A stretch of 64,000 bases of DNA, from assembly GCA_038255145.1 (NCBI GenBank), contig JBBSLP010000028.1, forward strand, positions 1 through 64,000. The letters are read 5' to 3'. How positions within the stretch are numbered: the stretch's first letter is position 1; each line of letters starts with the position of its first letter. Positions 16,409 to 24,695 of this stretch are shown in pieces. A model generated the notes under the pieces. The model was given only the letters and a program-made list of their open reading frames with translations, had not been told where the DNA came from and searched no databases. The DNA is from WHTX01 sp038255145. Lineage in GTDB: Bacteria > Actinomycetota > Acidimicrobiia > Acidimicrobiales > CAIXPF01. A program made the translations under genes and the position numbers.

Positions 16409-17019
16409 GCGGCTGCGAGATCGGGGGCGTCCGGTTCGCCCCCATCGCCTGTCGGGCCCTCATCTGCCTCGCCGAGGTCGGGTAGGGCGACGCCGGTCAG
16501 CCACGGCGCACTGGGGGGCGGGGGTCGGTAGTCGGGGGCAGTTCGGTAGATGCCCCGGCCCCGACGTTCGGCCTTGCCGTGCTCGGTCTCGTGGCCGAGG
16601 GCGTCGGCCAGGACCTTGACGGGATGGTCGCCGGCCACGCCGAAGCCGTGCAGGTGCAACAGGGCGTGGAGCTGGCGCAGGGGCAGGGTCCCGCAACGGT
16701 GCAGCAGGCGCAGGCACACAGCCCGCAGGCGCCGGCCCCACAGCCAGGTGGGCTGCTCGGGGAGGGGCGGCAGGGGGTCGGTGAGCCGGTCAGGACCGGG
16801 ACGCCTGCCCCGGTGCCACAGGGTGGGCGGGAAGAGCTGGGTCTCGATGTCGGCGATGCGACGGGCGCGGCGCTGCCGGTCGACGAACAAGGCGGCGATG
16901 GCGCGATCCTCGGCCCGCAGCTCGTCGATCTCCTCGTTCTGCTCGCGCTGGAGGCGGTCCCGGTCGGCGCGGCTGAGGCGGCCGTGTTGGCGGATGGGAG
17001 GGAGGTCGCGGGAACCCAT
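16402..17019 (-). CDS. Conserved hypothetical protein, possible winged helix
   Basis: A 205-residue basic protein I do not recognise. It has an N-terminal charged helix (RADRDRLQREQNEEIDELRA), an Arg-rich middle (WLWGRRLRAVCLRLLHRCG) and a segment that looks like a winged helix-turn-helix (LPLRQLHALLHLHGFGV...VLADALGHETEHGKAERR...GIYR), as in HTH domains read out by a final Arg-Gly-Tyr strand. The tail is acidic and Pro-rich. ATG 17019 opens the recognisable part; the tandem ATG ATG at 17094-17097, with AGGA in front, would add 25 residues and is also possible. Its stop overlaps that of the phosphotriesterase gene. Confidence 0.55.
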   Translation of the reverse strand: MGSRDLPPIRQHGRLSRADRDRLQREQNEEIDELRAEDRAIAALFVDRQRRARRIADIETQLFPPTLWHRGRRPGPDRLTDPLPPLPEQPTWLWGRRLRAVCLRLLHRCGTLPLRQLHALLHLHGFGVAGDHPVKVLADALGHETEHGKAERRGRGIYRTAPDYRPPPPSAPWLTGVALPDLGEADEGPTGDGGEPDAPDLAAAQ

Positions 17020-17347
17020 GGCGGCACGTCCTGGAGTACGGGGAGTTCGTGAGCGCCGGGCAGGGGCCGGTGCGACCAGGTGGAGCGGGGCCATCATCGT
17101 CCTGAGGTGTGACAACGAAGGTCGACGTAGCCGCTGACCTGGGACGATGTGCGACCACCCTTGTGGCGGGGGTGCCGTAGCCCGGATTCGACGTCGATTC
17201 GACGACCTATCCGGACCGCAGGAAGTGTGGGTCTCGAGCGACTGATGGTCACTGAGCGAGGTCAACAGAACGCCCTGCCTGCTCGGAGGGGCGGGGGACC
17301 GGACCGTGTGCTGGACTGACGCCGCGATCGACCCAGGGGGACCGCAG
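17020..17347. other. Divergent spacer with one dispersed repeat
   Basis: About 330 bp between the hypothetical gene and the Cys-type hydrolase. It holds the alternative start of the left gene (17094-17097), the repeat at 17183-17204 and presumably both promoters. I see no RNA gene or other coding pattern. Confidence 0.5.
17183..17204 (-). repeat. Dispersed intergenic repeat, copy 4 (reverse orientation)
   Basis: CGGATTCGACGTCGATTCGA plus CG, the exact reverse complement type of copy 2, showing that the element has a direction. Confidence 0.65.
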
Positions 17348-18073
17348 ATGGCCATGTTCGAGCACGGCGACACCCACCTCTACTACGAGGACCACGGGGC
17401 CGGCTTCCCTCTCCTCCTCCTCGCCCCCGGGGGCATGCGCTCCGCCGTGCCCTACTGGCAGAACACGCCGTGGAACCCCATCGAGCAGCTGTCCTCCACC
17501 TACCGGGTCATCGCCATGGACCAGCGCAACGCCGGGCGATCGACCGCCCCCGTCAGCGCCAGCGACGGCTGGCAGACCTACACCCACGACCAGCTCGCCC
17601 TGCTGGACCACCTCGGCGTCGACCGCTTCCACGTGGCCGGCATGTGCATCGGCGGCCCCTACTCCCTGGGCCTCATCCAGGCCGCCCCCGACCGCGTCGC
17701 CTCGGCCGTGCTCTTCCAGACCATCGGCCGTGACGACAACCGCGACACCTTCTACGAGATGTTCGACACCTGGGCCGAGGACATCGCCCCCCAGCACCCC
17801 GAGGCCAGCGCGCAGGACTGGGCCACCTTCCGTGAGTCCATGTACGGCGGTGATCTCGCCCTCTTCAACGTCACCGACGACGAGCTGGCCCAGTGCCCGG
17901 CCCCCCTGCTGGTCCTGATGGGCAACGACATCTACCACCCGGAGAGCAGCTCCCGGCTGGTGGCTGAGCGCTGCCCCCGCGCCACCCTCATCGAGCGGTG
18001 GAAGCAGCCCGAGCACCACGCCGCCGCCAAGGCGGCCGTGGCGACCTTCCTCGCCGAGCACACCCCGGCCTGA
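17348..18073 (+). CDS. Alpha/beta hydrolase with cysteine at the nucleophile position
   Basis: A 241-residue single-domain alpha/beta hydrolase. VIAMDQRNAGRST follows the oxyanion strand, and the nucleophile elbow reads FHVAGMCIGGPYSLGL, with Cys where most relatives have Ser. LLVLMGNDIYHPESS carries the acid, and KQPEHHAAA near the end the likely His. Cys-nucleophile members (as in dienelactone hydrolases and some haloperoxidase-like groups) are known, so it may be active; the reaction is not predictable. ATG 17348 is preceded by AGGGGGAC. Confidence 0.82.
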   Translation: MAMFEHGDTHLYYEDHGAGFPLLLLAPGGMRSAVPYWQNTPWNPIEQLSSTYRVIAMDQRNAGRSTAPVSASDGWQTYTHDQLALLDHLGVDRFHVAGMCIGGPYSLGLIQAAPDRVASAVLFQTIGRDDNRDTFYEMFDTWAEDIAPQHPEASAQDWATFRESMYGGDLALFNVTDDELAQCPAPLLVLMGNDIYHPESSSRLVAERCPRATLIERWKQPEHHAAAKAAVATFLAEHTPA

Positions 18074-18090
18074 ACCGGCGGGCACGGGGT

Positions 18091-18118
18091 GGCCCACGGC
18101 ACGACGGATCAGTGGGCC
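18091..18118. terminator. Possible hairpin between converging genes
   Basis: GGCCCAC (18091-18097) pairs with GTGGGCC (18112-18118) around a 14-nt loop, covering the stop codon of the VOC gene. Short stem, so weak support. Confidence 0.35.
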
Positions 18119-18669
18119 TCGGCCCGCCAGTCGTTGTTGGGGGTGTGGTCCCCACCCAGCCACCGGTCCAACGTCGAGTGGGCGTCGGCCACGCGCATCT
18201 CGTTGATCTGGTCGGCCTCGGGCACGTCCACGGTGAACTCGACCGACAACCCGTCGGGGTCGACCACGTACAGCGAGCGGCAGTAGCCGTGGTCGACCAC
18301 CCGGTGGCCCACGCCCGCTGCGGTCAGGCGGGCATCGATGTCGGCCTGCACTGCCTCGTCGACCGACAGGGCGATGTGGCCCAGCGAACCCTGGCGGAAC
18401 GCGGACAGCTCGTCGTTGTCGGCGGGCTCGGCCATCTGGAAGAAGGCCAGGGCGCTGCCGTCGGCCAGCCCGTAGAACGTGTGGCAGTACTCGCGGACCT
18501 TGCCCCGCAGGTCCTCGACCTCGCACCACGTGGCCACCAGGGGGATGCCGAGGATCCCCTCGTAGAAGTCCCGGGTCGCGCTCTGGTCGCGCACCACCCA
18601 GGCGTGGTGGTGCATGCGGGAGGGCAGGCTGGTCAGCAGACCCTGGGGCGGTGCGGCGGTGTCAGTCAT
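18109..18669 (-). CDS. VOC-family (glyoxalase/extradiol dioxygenase-like) protein
   Basis: A 186-residue protein with the paired beta-alpha-beta-beta-beta modules of the vicinal oxygen chelate fold: RMHHHAWVVRDQSATRDFYEGILG opens the first (metal His in HHAWVV), LGHIALSVDEAVQADIDARL opens the second (His in GHIAL), and LYVVDPDGLSVEFTVD ends it with a Glu ligand. Metal ligands therefore look complete. The fold serves glyoxalases, extradiol dioxygenases and resistance proteins; CHTFYGLADGSALAFFQ is typical of the dioxygenase-like branch. Ribosome site GGGGAGGAC. Convergent with the Cys-type hydrolase. Confidence 0.82.
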   Translation of the reverse strand: MTDTAAPPQGLLTSLPSRMHHHAWVVRDQSATRDFYEGILGIPLVATWCEVEDLRGKVREYCHTFYGLADGSALAFFQMAEPADNDELSAFRQGSLGHIALSVDEAVQADIDARLTAAGVGHRVVDHGYCRSLYVVDPDGLSVEFTVDVPEADQINEMRVADAHSTLDRWLGGDHTPNNDWRAEAH

Positions 18670-18777
18670 GATGTCCTCCCCGAGGTGGCCGCGGCCGACG
18701 AACGTGTCGGCGTCGGTCGCCGACGTAGTGTGACCGACGTCTCGCGGTCACGGTACTGCACGCCGAAGGAGGGACCG

Positions 18778-19464
18778 ATGCCCGATCAGCTGTCCGACCC
18801 ATGCCGTCTCACCCTCACGTTCGACAACGGACCGTCGCCCGCCGTCACCCCCCAGGTCCTCGACATCCTCGGCCAACGGCAGCTGCCGGCCACCTTCTTC
18901 GTCGTCGGTCAGCAGCTCCGCCTGCCCGGTGGTCTCGAGCTGGCCGAGCAGGTCGCTGCGGCCGGCCATCGCGTCGGCAACCACTCCATGAACCACCGCA
19001 TCCCCCTGGGAGACGACCCCGCCACCGATCACCCCCAGTCCGAGATCGCCGCCATGCAGCGCCTGATGGGTGACCTGGCCGGCGACGACTGGCTGTTCCG
19101 CCCCTTCGGCGGGGGCGGCAACCTCGACCAGCACCTGCTCAGCCATGCCGCCGTCGACCACCTGGTGGCGAACGACTACACCGTGGTGGTCTGGAACAGC
19201 GTCCCCCGGGACTGGATCGACACCGTGACCTGGCCCGAGCGGGCCCGGGCCGACATGGCCGACCTGCCGTGGACGGTGTTGGTGCTGCACGACCTGCCCA
19301 CGGGGGCCATGGACCAGCTGGCCGACTTCCTCGACCGGGCCATCGACGAGGGTGTCGAGTTCCGGGCCGACTACCCCGACGCCTGCGTGCCCGTGCGCGG
19401 CGGCGTCGTCCAGTGGCCCTTCGAGCACCTGGTGGCGCCGGTCCCCGCCGGTCAGCCCGGCTGA
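18778..19464 (+). CDS. Polysaccharide deacetylase family (NodB-like) protein
   Basis: A 228-residue NodB-domain protein without a signal peptide. LTLTFDNGPSPAVTPQVLDIL is the first catalytic motif with Asn in place of the second Asp of TFDDGP, ATFFVVGQQL is the second strand, and HRVGNHSMNHRIP gives the metal-binding HSxxH. RPFGGGGN corresponds to the RxPxG block and TVLVLHDLP to the last His motif. The metal His pair is kept, so activity is possible, but the Asp-to-Asn change in the first motif is unusual. A perfect AGGAGG lies before the ATG. The 3' end overlaps the opposite gene by 13 bp. Confidence 0.83.
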   Translation: MPDQLSDPCRLTLTFDNGPSPAVTPQVLDILGQRQLPATFFVVGQQLRLPGGLELAEQVAAAGHRVGNHSMNHRIPLGDDPATDHPQSEIAAMQRLMGDLAGDDWLFRPFGGGGNLDQHLLSHAAVDHLVANDYTVVVWNSVPRDWIDTVTWPERARADMADLPWTVLVLHDLPTGAMDQLADFLDRAIDEGVEFRADYPDACVPVRGGVVQWPFEHLVAPVPAGQPG

Positions 19465-20405
19465 ACCACGGGGTCGGGCAGGACCCGATCCAACCAGGTG
19501 AGCAGGTCGCGGTGGACCTCGTCACGGTTGGTCTCGTTGAAGATCTCGTGGCGGGCCCCGGGGTAGAGGATCTCGGTGACCTCGAGGCCGACGTTGCGGT
19601 AGCGGTCGGTCAGCGTGTGCACGGCCTCGCCGTTCTGGCCCACGGGGTCCTGGTCGCCGCAGATGATGAGCACGGGCAGGGCGATGGGGATGGTGCGCTC
19701 GTAACCCTCGGCCCACATGGCGTCGAGCCCCTCGGTCATGGCGGCCACGAAGCCGTTGCTGAGCAGGAAGCCGCACCACGGGTCGTCCACGTAGAGCTTG
19801 ACCTCGTCAGCGTCGCGGCTGAGCCACTCGAAGCCCGTAGGTCCGTCGGGCCCCGCACCCTCGACGAAGGGGTCGTTGAAGTCGGCGAAGAGGAGGCCGA
19901 ACTGCTCGGAGGGCTCGTCGGGCCCCTGCTCGACGGCGGCGGCGAGGATCTGGGCCTTGAGCTCGTCGTCCTCGAGGGGGGAGGAGCCGGTGGTGCCGCT
20001 GAGCACGGCGGCGGCCAGCCCGTCACCGAAGCGGGGCAGGTAGTCCTGGGCCAACAACGAGCCCATGCTGTGGCCCAGCAAGACGATGGGCAGTCCCGGC
20101 TGCTCGGCGGCGATCAGGTCGGTGAGCTGCTTGGCATCGGTCACGACGTGGTTCCAGGCGTCGGGCCCGGCCAGACCCGGTCCCCGGTCCGCCGCCGCCG
20201 TCTCGCCGTGGGCTCGGTGGTCGTTGGCGTACACGGCGTAGCCGGCCCCGGTGAGCTCACCGGCCAGGCGACCGTAGCGGCGGGCGTGCTCGGCGGCGCC
20301 GTGGGCGATCTGGACCACGGCCCGGGGCGTGCCCACCGCGGGGAGCCAGCGGAACACGGCGATGTCGACCCCGTCGGGGGTGGTCATGGTCAGCGACTCG
20401 GGCAC
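19452..20405 (-). CDS. Alpha/beta hydrolase, monoacylglycerol lipase/lysophospholipase type
   Basis: A 317-residue serine hydrolase of the Hydrolase_4 group: VVQIAHGAAEHARRYGRLA is the typical oxyanion strand, YANDHRAHGET follows, the nucleophile is in IVLLGHSMGSLLAQDYL, the acid in LIICGDQDPVG and the His in YPGARHEIFNETN. The triad is complete and the protein should hydrolyse monoacylglycerol- or lysophospholipid-like esters. GTG 20405 is used because GAGGTGG sits right upstream; the longer frame to 20450 adds a charged leader without support. It is cytosolic as no signal is seen. Confidence 0.87.
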   Translation of the reverse strand: MPESLTMTTPDGVDIAVFRWLPAVGTPRAVVQIAHGAAEHARRYGRLAGELTGAGYAVYANDHRAHGETAAADRGPGLAGPDAWNHVVTDAKQLTDLIAAEQPGLPIVLLGHSMGSLLAQDYLPRFGDGLAAAVLSGTTGSSPLEDDELKAQILAAAVEQGPDEPSEQFGLLFADFNDPFVEGAGPDGPTGFEWLSRDADEVKLYVDDPWCGFLLSNGFVAAMTEGLDAMWAEGYERTIPIALPVLIICGDQDPVGQNGEAVHTLTDRYRNVGLEVTEILYPGARHEIFNETNRDEVHRDLLTWLDRVLPDPVVQPG

Positions 20406-20610
20406 GGCGCCACCTCGATCTTCCGGCTGATCTTCCCCACTCCGGTGCACCCGGACGGCGGGTCCCGGGGGACGCCCGGGACGCTACACGCACGGTGTCG
20501 TGCGTCACGCCGCCGTCGGGGCCCGCGAGCAGGTGCGTCAGGTCCCCTCCGCCGGCTGAGGCTAGGTTCACCCGCTGCTGGGTCTAGCGGGTGGGTCTAT
20601 CGGGGGGTCA

Positions 20611-21756
20611 GTGGTGGTCGACGTGCAGGGTCGTTGTGACGAGTCCTTCTCCGGGGTGCGCGACGCGTTCTCCAAGCTGTTCGAGACGGGTGCCGACGTC
20701 GGCGCCTCCGTGGCGGTGACCGTCGACGGCCAGCCCGTCGTCGATCTGTGGGGCGGCCACCTCGACGTCGAGAAGACGCAGCCGTGGCAGGAGGACACCA
20801 TCATCAACGTGTTCTCCACCACCAAGACCATGAGCGCGCTGTCGCTGCTGGTCCTGGCCGACCGGGGCCTGGTCGACCTCGACGCGCCCGTGGCCACCTA
20901 CTGGCCCGAGTTCGCCGCGGCCGGCAAGGAGGGCGTGCTCGTGCGCCACATCATGGCCCACACCGCGGGCCTGCCGGCGTGGCAGGTGAAGCTCGAGCCC
21001 GAGGACCTCTACGACTGGGAGAAGTGCACCAAGCTGCTGGCCGACCAGGAGCCGTGGTGGGAGCCGGGGACGAAGTCGGGCTACCACGGCATCACCCAGG
21101 GCTACCTGATCGGTGAGGTCGTGCGCCGGGTCGACGGGCGCAGCGTGGGCACGTTCTTCGACGAGGAGATCGCCGGGCCCCTGGGGGCGGACTTCCACAT
21201 CGGCACCGGGCCCGAGCACGACAGTCGCATCGCCCCCGTCATCCCCGCACCCCCCATCGTCTTCGGTGGCGGTGGCGGCACCCCCAACCGCGACAGCATC
21301 CCCTACCGGGCCGCCAACCCCCGCCTGGCTGCCGAGCAGTCCTGGGAGGACGGCTGGCGCCGGGCCGAGATCCCCGCGGCCAACGGGCACGGCAACGCCC
21401 GCTCGGTGGCCGCGGTGCAGAGCATCGTGGCCAACGGGGGCACGGTGGGCGACGTGCAACTGCTGTCGCCCGCCACCTGCGCCCGCATCCTCGAGCAGCA
21501 GGCCGCCGGACGTGACCTGGTGCTGGGCATCGGGGTCACCTTCGGCATCGGCTACGGGCTCAACTCCCCGCGGGCCCCCATCGCCCCCAACGCCGGGGTC
21601 TGCTACTGGGGTGGTTGGGGTGGGTCCCTGGTGGTCAACGACCTCGATGCCCACATGTGCGTGGCCTATGTCATGAACCGCATGGGCGAGGGCACCGTGG
21701 GCGACGATCGGGCCCATGCGTTGCTGCGGGCGGCCTACGCGTCGCTCCCCGCCTGA
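20611..21756 (+). CDS. Serine hydrolase, beta-lactamase class C/esterase EstB type
   Basis: A 381-residue penicillin-binding-fold esterase. DTIINVFSTTKTMSALSLL carries the Ser-x-x-Lys pair, GTKSGYHGITQGYLIGEVV the Tyr-containing second motif, and GVCYWGGWGGSLVV the third (Trp-Gly-Gly) motif. No signal peptide. This is the actinobacterial LipE/EstB-like branch that hydrolyses short esters, not beta-lactams. GTG 20611 follows CGGGGGG; GTG 20614 is equally possible. It stands alone between the lipase promoter region and a long-leader gene. Confidence 0.86.
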   Translation: MVVDVQGRCDESFSGVRDAFSKLFETGADVGASVAVTVDGQPVVDLWGGHLDVEKTQPWQEDTIINVFSTTKTMSALSLLVLADRGLVDLDAPVATYWPEFAAAGKEGVLVRHIMAHTAGLPAWQVKLEPEDLYDWEKCTKLLADQEPWWEPGTKSGYHGITQGYLIGEVVRRVDGRSVGTFFDEEIAGPLGADFHIGTGPEHDSRIAPVIPAPPIVFGGGGGTPNRDSIPYRAANPRLAAEQSWEDGWRRAEIPAANGHGNARSVAAVQSIVANGGTVGDVQLLSPATCARILEQQAAGRDLVLGIGVTFGIGYGLNSPRAPIAPNAGVCYWGGWGGSLVVNDLDAHMCVAYVMNRMGEGTVGDDRAHALLRAAYASLPA

Positions 21757-21793
21757 TCACCAGCCCGTTCCGGCTGGGGTGGGGGCGGGCTGG

Positions 21794-22038
21794 TAGCCTG
21801 TGGAAGACGTCCTTGCCGGCCAGAGCTGGGCCCGTCGCTGCGAAGCTCGCATCTCCGTCGGGGCATCTGTGCCCTGCCGAGCCTGACGGGCCTCGGGTCT
21901 TCGGTCCCTCCTCGTCCCAGTGCTCCGCGGCCGGTGAGTTCTCGAGCGTGCGCGTCGTGGTCCTGCGGCGAACCGTGCCGACCCTCCGTTCGCCATCTCG
22001 CTCCCGAGGCGTCTCCCTCCAGCCCCAAGAAGGATGCG
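21794..22038 (+). other. Long 5' leader of the 119-residue hypothetical protein
   Basis: TAGCCT at 21794-21799 is a good -10 hexamer, but the first ATG with a ribosome site lies at 22039, leaving a leader of about 230 nt without a credible ORF. Most genes here have little or no leader, so this one is an outlier. I do not recognise a riboswitch class. Confidence 0.4.
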
Positions 22039-22398
22039 ATGCCGGTCACAGCGAAGCCCCGTACCACCAAGCCCAGGGCCAAGAAGAAGGCCGCGGCGCC
22101 GCCGCCCGAGAACCTGACGCCCAGCGAGACCATCGGTCTCGAGATCGTCACCGCCCACAAGGACCTGGCCCCGTCGGTCAACCGCATCCTCGAGTCCGAA
22201 CTGGGCGAGCGGGGCAAGCTCGTCGCCATCTCCCTGTTCCGGGACTCCCTGGGCGCGGTCGGTGACCCCAACCGCAACCCGGCCATCGCCATCGCCGCCG
22301 GCGAGGTCGAAGACGCCTCCCCCGAGCCCGAGGTGGTCCCCGAGGCCGTCGACGCCGAGGCCGACGCGGTCCCGGTGGCGGCCACCGAAGCGAGCTGA
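22039..22398 (+). CDS. Conserved hypothetical protein with basic head and acidic tail
   Basis: A 119-residue protein of unknown function. A Lys/Arg/Pro-rich start (KPRTTKPRAKKKAAAPPP) is followed by one ordered block (NLTPSETIGLEIVTAHKDLAPSVNRILESELGERGKLVAISLF, quoted as separate parts ETIGLEIVTAHKDLAP and NRILESELGERGKLVA) that looks helical, and an acidic Val/Glu/Ala tail. No membrane segment or known motif is seen. AGAAGGA precedes the ATG. Its leader is unusually long, and a perfect 36-bp palindrome follows the stop, so it is expressed as a separate unit. Confidence 0.6.
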   Translation: MPVTAKPRTTKPRAKKKAAAPPPENLTPSETIGLEIVTAHKDLAPSVNRILESELGERGKLVAISLFRDSLGAVGDPNRNPAIAIAAGEVEDASPEPEVVPEAVDAEADAVPVAATEAS

Positions 22399-22441
22399 CG
22401 GGGTCGGCCCGCTGACGCGGGTCCCGGGCACCACGAACACC

Positions 22442-22477
22442 ACCAGCGACGCCGGCGAGCTCGCCGGCGTCGCTGGT
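22442..22477 (+). terminator. Perfect 36-bp palindrome, probable terminator
   Basis: Bases 22442-22459 (ACCAGCGACGCCGGCGAG) are the exact reverse complement of 22460-22477. As RNA this is an 18-bp arm hairpin (minus a few loop bases) placed 44 nt after the stop of the hypothetical gene and before the kinase gene. No T tract. Confidence 0.7.
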
Positions 22478-22537
22478 CGCGTCTCCACTCACCTCTCCGC
22501 TCATGGGGTCGGGGCCCACGGTCCCACCAGCCGCAGC

Positions 22538-23644
22538 GTGCTGCGGGGCCTGGTCGTGTTGCGCTGGGGCACGCTGGCGTGGTCCGTCGGCGTCGTCGTC
22601 GTGGGCGCCGACCGGCTGGCCCGACCGTGGCTGGCCGCGTTGCTCCTCGGTGCGGCCCTGGTCGTCACCATCATCGGCACGCGGGCGGTGTCGTCCTCCC
22701 TGCGGCCGCTGCCGGCGTGGTTCGTCATCACCGAGCTCGGCGTGGGGTTCGCCATGTTGGCGCTGGAGGGCTTCGCCTTCGACGGCGGCCACGCCTTCGC
22801 CGGTCGACAGGGCCTGGCCGGGGGCTGGCCCGTCGTCGGCGTCATCGGGGCCGGGTTCAGCCTGGGCCCGGCCATCGCCGCCCCCGCTGGGGCCTTCGTC
22901 GGGCTCGGCCGCCTGTTCGGGGCCTGGGCCAACGGGGTGGGCCAGCCCACGGGGGACCAGTGGGCCTCGTTGCTGGCCACCGTGGCCTTCTACGCGCTGT
23001 ACGGCGCTGTGGCCGGCTGGGTCGGACACCTGTTGCGCCGGGCCGAGGAGGAGGTGGCCACCACCCGGGCCCGCGACGAGGTGGCCCGCACCCTGCACGA
23101 CGGTGTGCTGCAGACCCTCGCCCTGGTCGAGCGACGTACGGCCACGAGCGACCCCACCCTGGCCCGCCTGGCCCGGGACACCGACCGTGACCTGCGCTCC
23201 TTCCTCTACGGACCGGTGGTGACGGCCGGTGCCGGTTGGGCCCGCGGTGCCCCCCTCGGGCCCGCCCTGCGCGAAGCGGCCCGGCGGGCGGCGCGGCCCT
23301 TCGACCTCGACATCAGCGTGTCGGTCGTGGGCGAACCGGCGACGCTGACCGACGAGCGGCTGCGGGCCGTCACCGGAGCGGTGGCCGAGGCCGTGGCCAA
23401 CGTGGGCAAGCACGCGCGGGCGCGGCGGGCCGTGGTGTTCGCCGATGCCGACGGGGAAGGGGACGGTGACGGCGGCCTGTTCGTGTCCGTCCGCGACGAC
23501 GGGGTGGGCTTCGACCCGGGGCGCACCCCGCCGGGCCAGGGGCTGACCCAGTCGGTCCACGCCCGCATGGCCCTGGTGGGCGGACGGGCCGAGGTGGTCA
23601 GCGCCCCCGGCCACGGCACCGAGGTCCGGCTGTGGCTGCCCTGA
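22538..23644 (+). CDS. NarL-type sensor histidine kinase
   Basis: A 368-residue membrane kinase. Residues 1-165 contain about five hydrophobic segments (TLAWSVGVVVVGADRL, WLAALLLGAALVVTIIG, and others), then the HisKA_3 phosphoacceptor in EVARTLHDGVLQTLALVERR and an ATPase with AVTGAVAEAVANVGKHA (N box) and VRDDGVGFDPG (G1). The GTG at 22538 is the first start downstream of the 36-bp palindrome and gives a sensible membrane N-terminus; GTG 22556 is an alternative. The next gene encodes the matching LuxR-type regulator and overlaps by 13 bp. The signal is unknown. Confidence 0.83.
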   Translation: MLRGLVVLRWGTLAWSVGVVVVGADRLARPWLAALLLGAALVVTIIGTRAVSSSLRPLPAWFVITELGVGFAMLALEGFAFDGGHAFAGRQGLAGGWPVVGVIGAGFSLGPAIAAPAGAFVGLGRLFGAWANGVGQPTGDQWASLLATVAFYALYGAVAGWVGHLLRRAEEEVATTRARDEVARTLHDGVLQTLALVERRTATSDPTLARLARDTDRDLRSFLYGPVVTAGAGWARGAPLGPALREAARRAARPFDLDISVSVVGEPATLTDERLRAVTGAVAEAVANVGKHARARRAVVFADADGEGDGDGGLFVSVRDDGVGFDPGRTPPGQGLTQSVHARMALVGGRAEVVSAPGHGTEVRLWLP

Positions 23645-24270
23645 CCCCGGGCGCACCCGTGCGGGTGGTGCTGGCTGACGACCATGCCCTGGTCCGGGCC
23701 GGCCTGCGAGCCGAGCTGGGGGCGGGCTTCGTCGTCGTGGGCGAGGCCGACGACGCTCCCGGGGCCATCGACGTTGTCAACGCCCACCGCCCCGACCTGG
23801 TGGTCTGTGACCTGCGCATGCCCGGTGGGGGCGGCTTGGCCGTGGTCGCCGCCGTGGCCCCCATCGTCCCCATCGTCATCCTCACCGTGTCCGAGGAGGA
23901 GCGTGACCTGCTCGACGCCGTGGCCGCCGGCGCCGCCGGCTACCTGGTCAAGACCACGCCCACCGGGGAGCTGCGGGACCAGCTCGCCCGGGCCGCAGCC
24001 GGCGAGCCCGTCTTCAGCCCGTCGTTGGCGGCCCTGGTGCTGGGCGAGTTCCGCCGCCTGGCCCGTGGCGCGGGGGCCAACCCCCTGTCCGAGCGCGAGC
24101 GTGAGGTGTTGACCTTCGTGGCCCGGGGCGCCTCCTACGGCGAGGTGGGCCGGGAGCTGGGCATCTCTCCCCGCACGGCCGAGAACCACGTGCGCAACAT
24201 CCTGGGCAAGCTCCACCTCAGCCGTCGGGCCGACCTGGTCCGCTACGCCGTCGAGCACGGACTCGACTGA
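23632..24270 (+). CDS. LuxR/NarL-family response regulator
   Basis: A 212-residue regulator. The receiver has VRVVLADDHALVRAGLRAEL, the phosphoacceptor Asp in LVVCDLRMPGGGG, Thr in VILTVSEEE and the Lys in GYLVKTTP. The C-terminal LuxR helix-turn-helix is NPLSEREREVLTFVARG ... EVGRELGISPRTAENHVRNIL. It is the partner of the kinase just upstream, whose stop lies inside its first codons, so expression is coupled. GTG 23632 gives the overlap; GTG 23659 would start directly at the receiver. Targets are unknown. Confidence 0.88.
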   Translation: MAALTPGAPVRVVLADDHALVRAGLRAELGAGFVVVGEADDAPGAIDVVNAHRPDLVVCDLRMPGGGGLAVVAAVAPIVPIVILTVSEEERDLLDAVAAGAAGYLVKTTPTGELRDQLARAAAGEPVFSPSLAALVLGEFRRLARGAGANPLSEREREVLTFVARGASYGEVGRELGISPRTAENHVRNILGKLHLSRRADLVRYAVEHGLD

Positions 24271-24282
24271 CGGCCTGTGCCC

Positions 24283-24570
24283 TCACGTCCGCGCCGCGAA
24301 GGGGTCGTGTTCGGCCAGGAAGCGTTCGAGGCGGGCGTCGTCGACCCGGGACACGACCTGGCCGGCCTCGTGCTGGTCGCGCACGCACTTGGCCAGGGTG
24401 AAGGTCGAGGTCACCGCGTAGAGGACGCCCAGTCCCAGGAAGCCCCGGGTCCAGCCGTCGAGGGGCAGGTAGATGATGCCCAGGAGCACGGCGCCCACCG
24501 AGATGGCGAACGAGATGGCGGCCTGGGCGTAGAAGGCGGCGGTCTGCTTGGGGGTCACGTTCACGGACAT
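24283..24570 (-). CDS. YiaA/YiaB-type two-helix membrane protein
   Basis: A 95-residue protein. Two hydrophobic segments (FYAQAAISFAISVGAVLLGIIY, residues about 13-34, and WTRGFLGLGVLYAVTSTFTLAK, about 41-62; quoted within limits as FYAQAAISFAISVGAVLLG and GFLGLGVLYAVTSTFTLAK) followed by CVRDQHEA and an acidic tail match the YiaAB domain of small inner-membrane proteins of unknown function. ATG 24570 is used; upstream frame extension lacks support. Its stop lies 12 bp from the regulator's stop, convergent. Confidence 0.72.
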   Translation of the reverse strand: MSVNVTPKQTAAFYAQAAISFAISVGAVLLGIIYLPLDGWTRGFLGLGVLYAVTSTFTLAKCVRDQHEAGQVVSRVDDARLERFLAEHDPFAART

Positions 24571-24695
24571 GGCGCTGACGATGAGGCCGATCTTGGTGGG
24601 GCGCCATCCGGGCTTCCCCCTACGCCGCCCTGGGGGCCCCACAGCGGACCGCCGTCTACCGTGGGCGGACCAACACCGCTCGAGGGGGACCTGCG

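Noticed and set aside
21794..22038. tmRNA, RNase P, 4.5S or 6S RNA in the long leader
   Set aside because: I could not find the signature sequences of these RNAs; none of the conserved cores is present.
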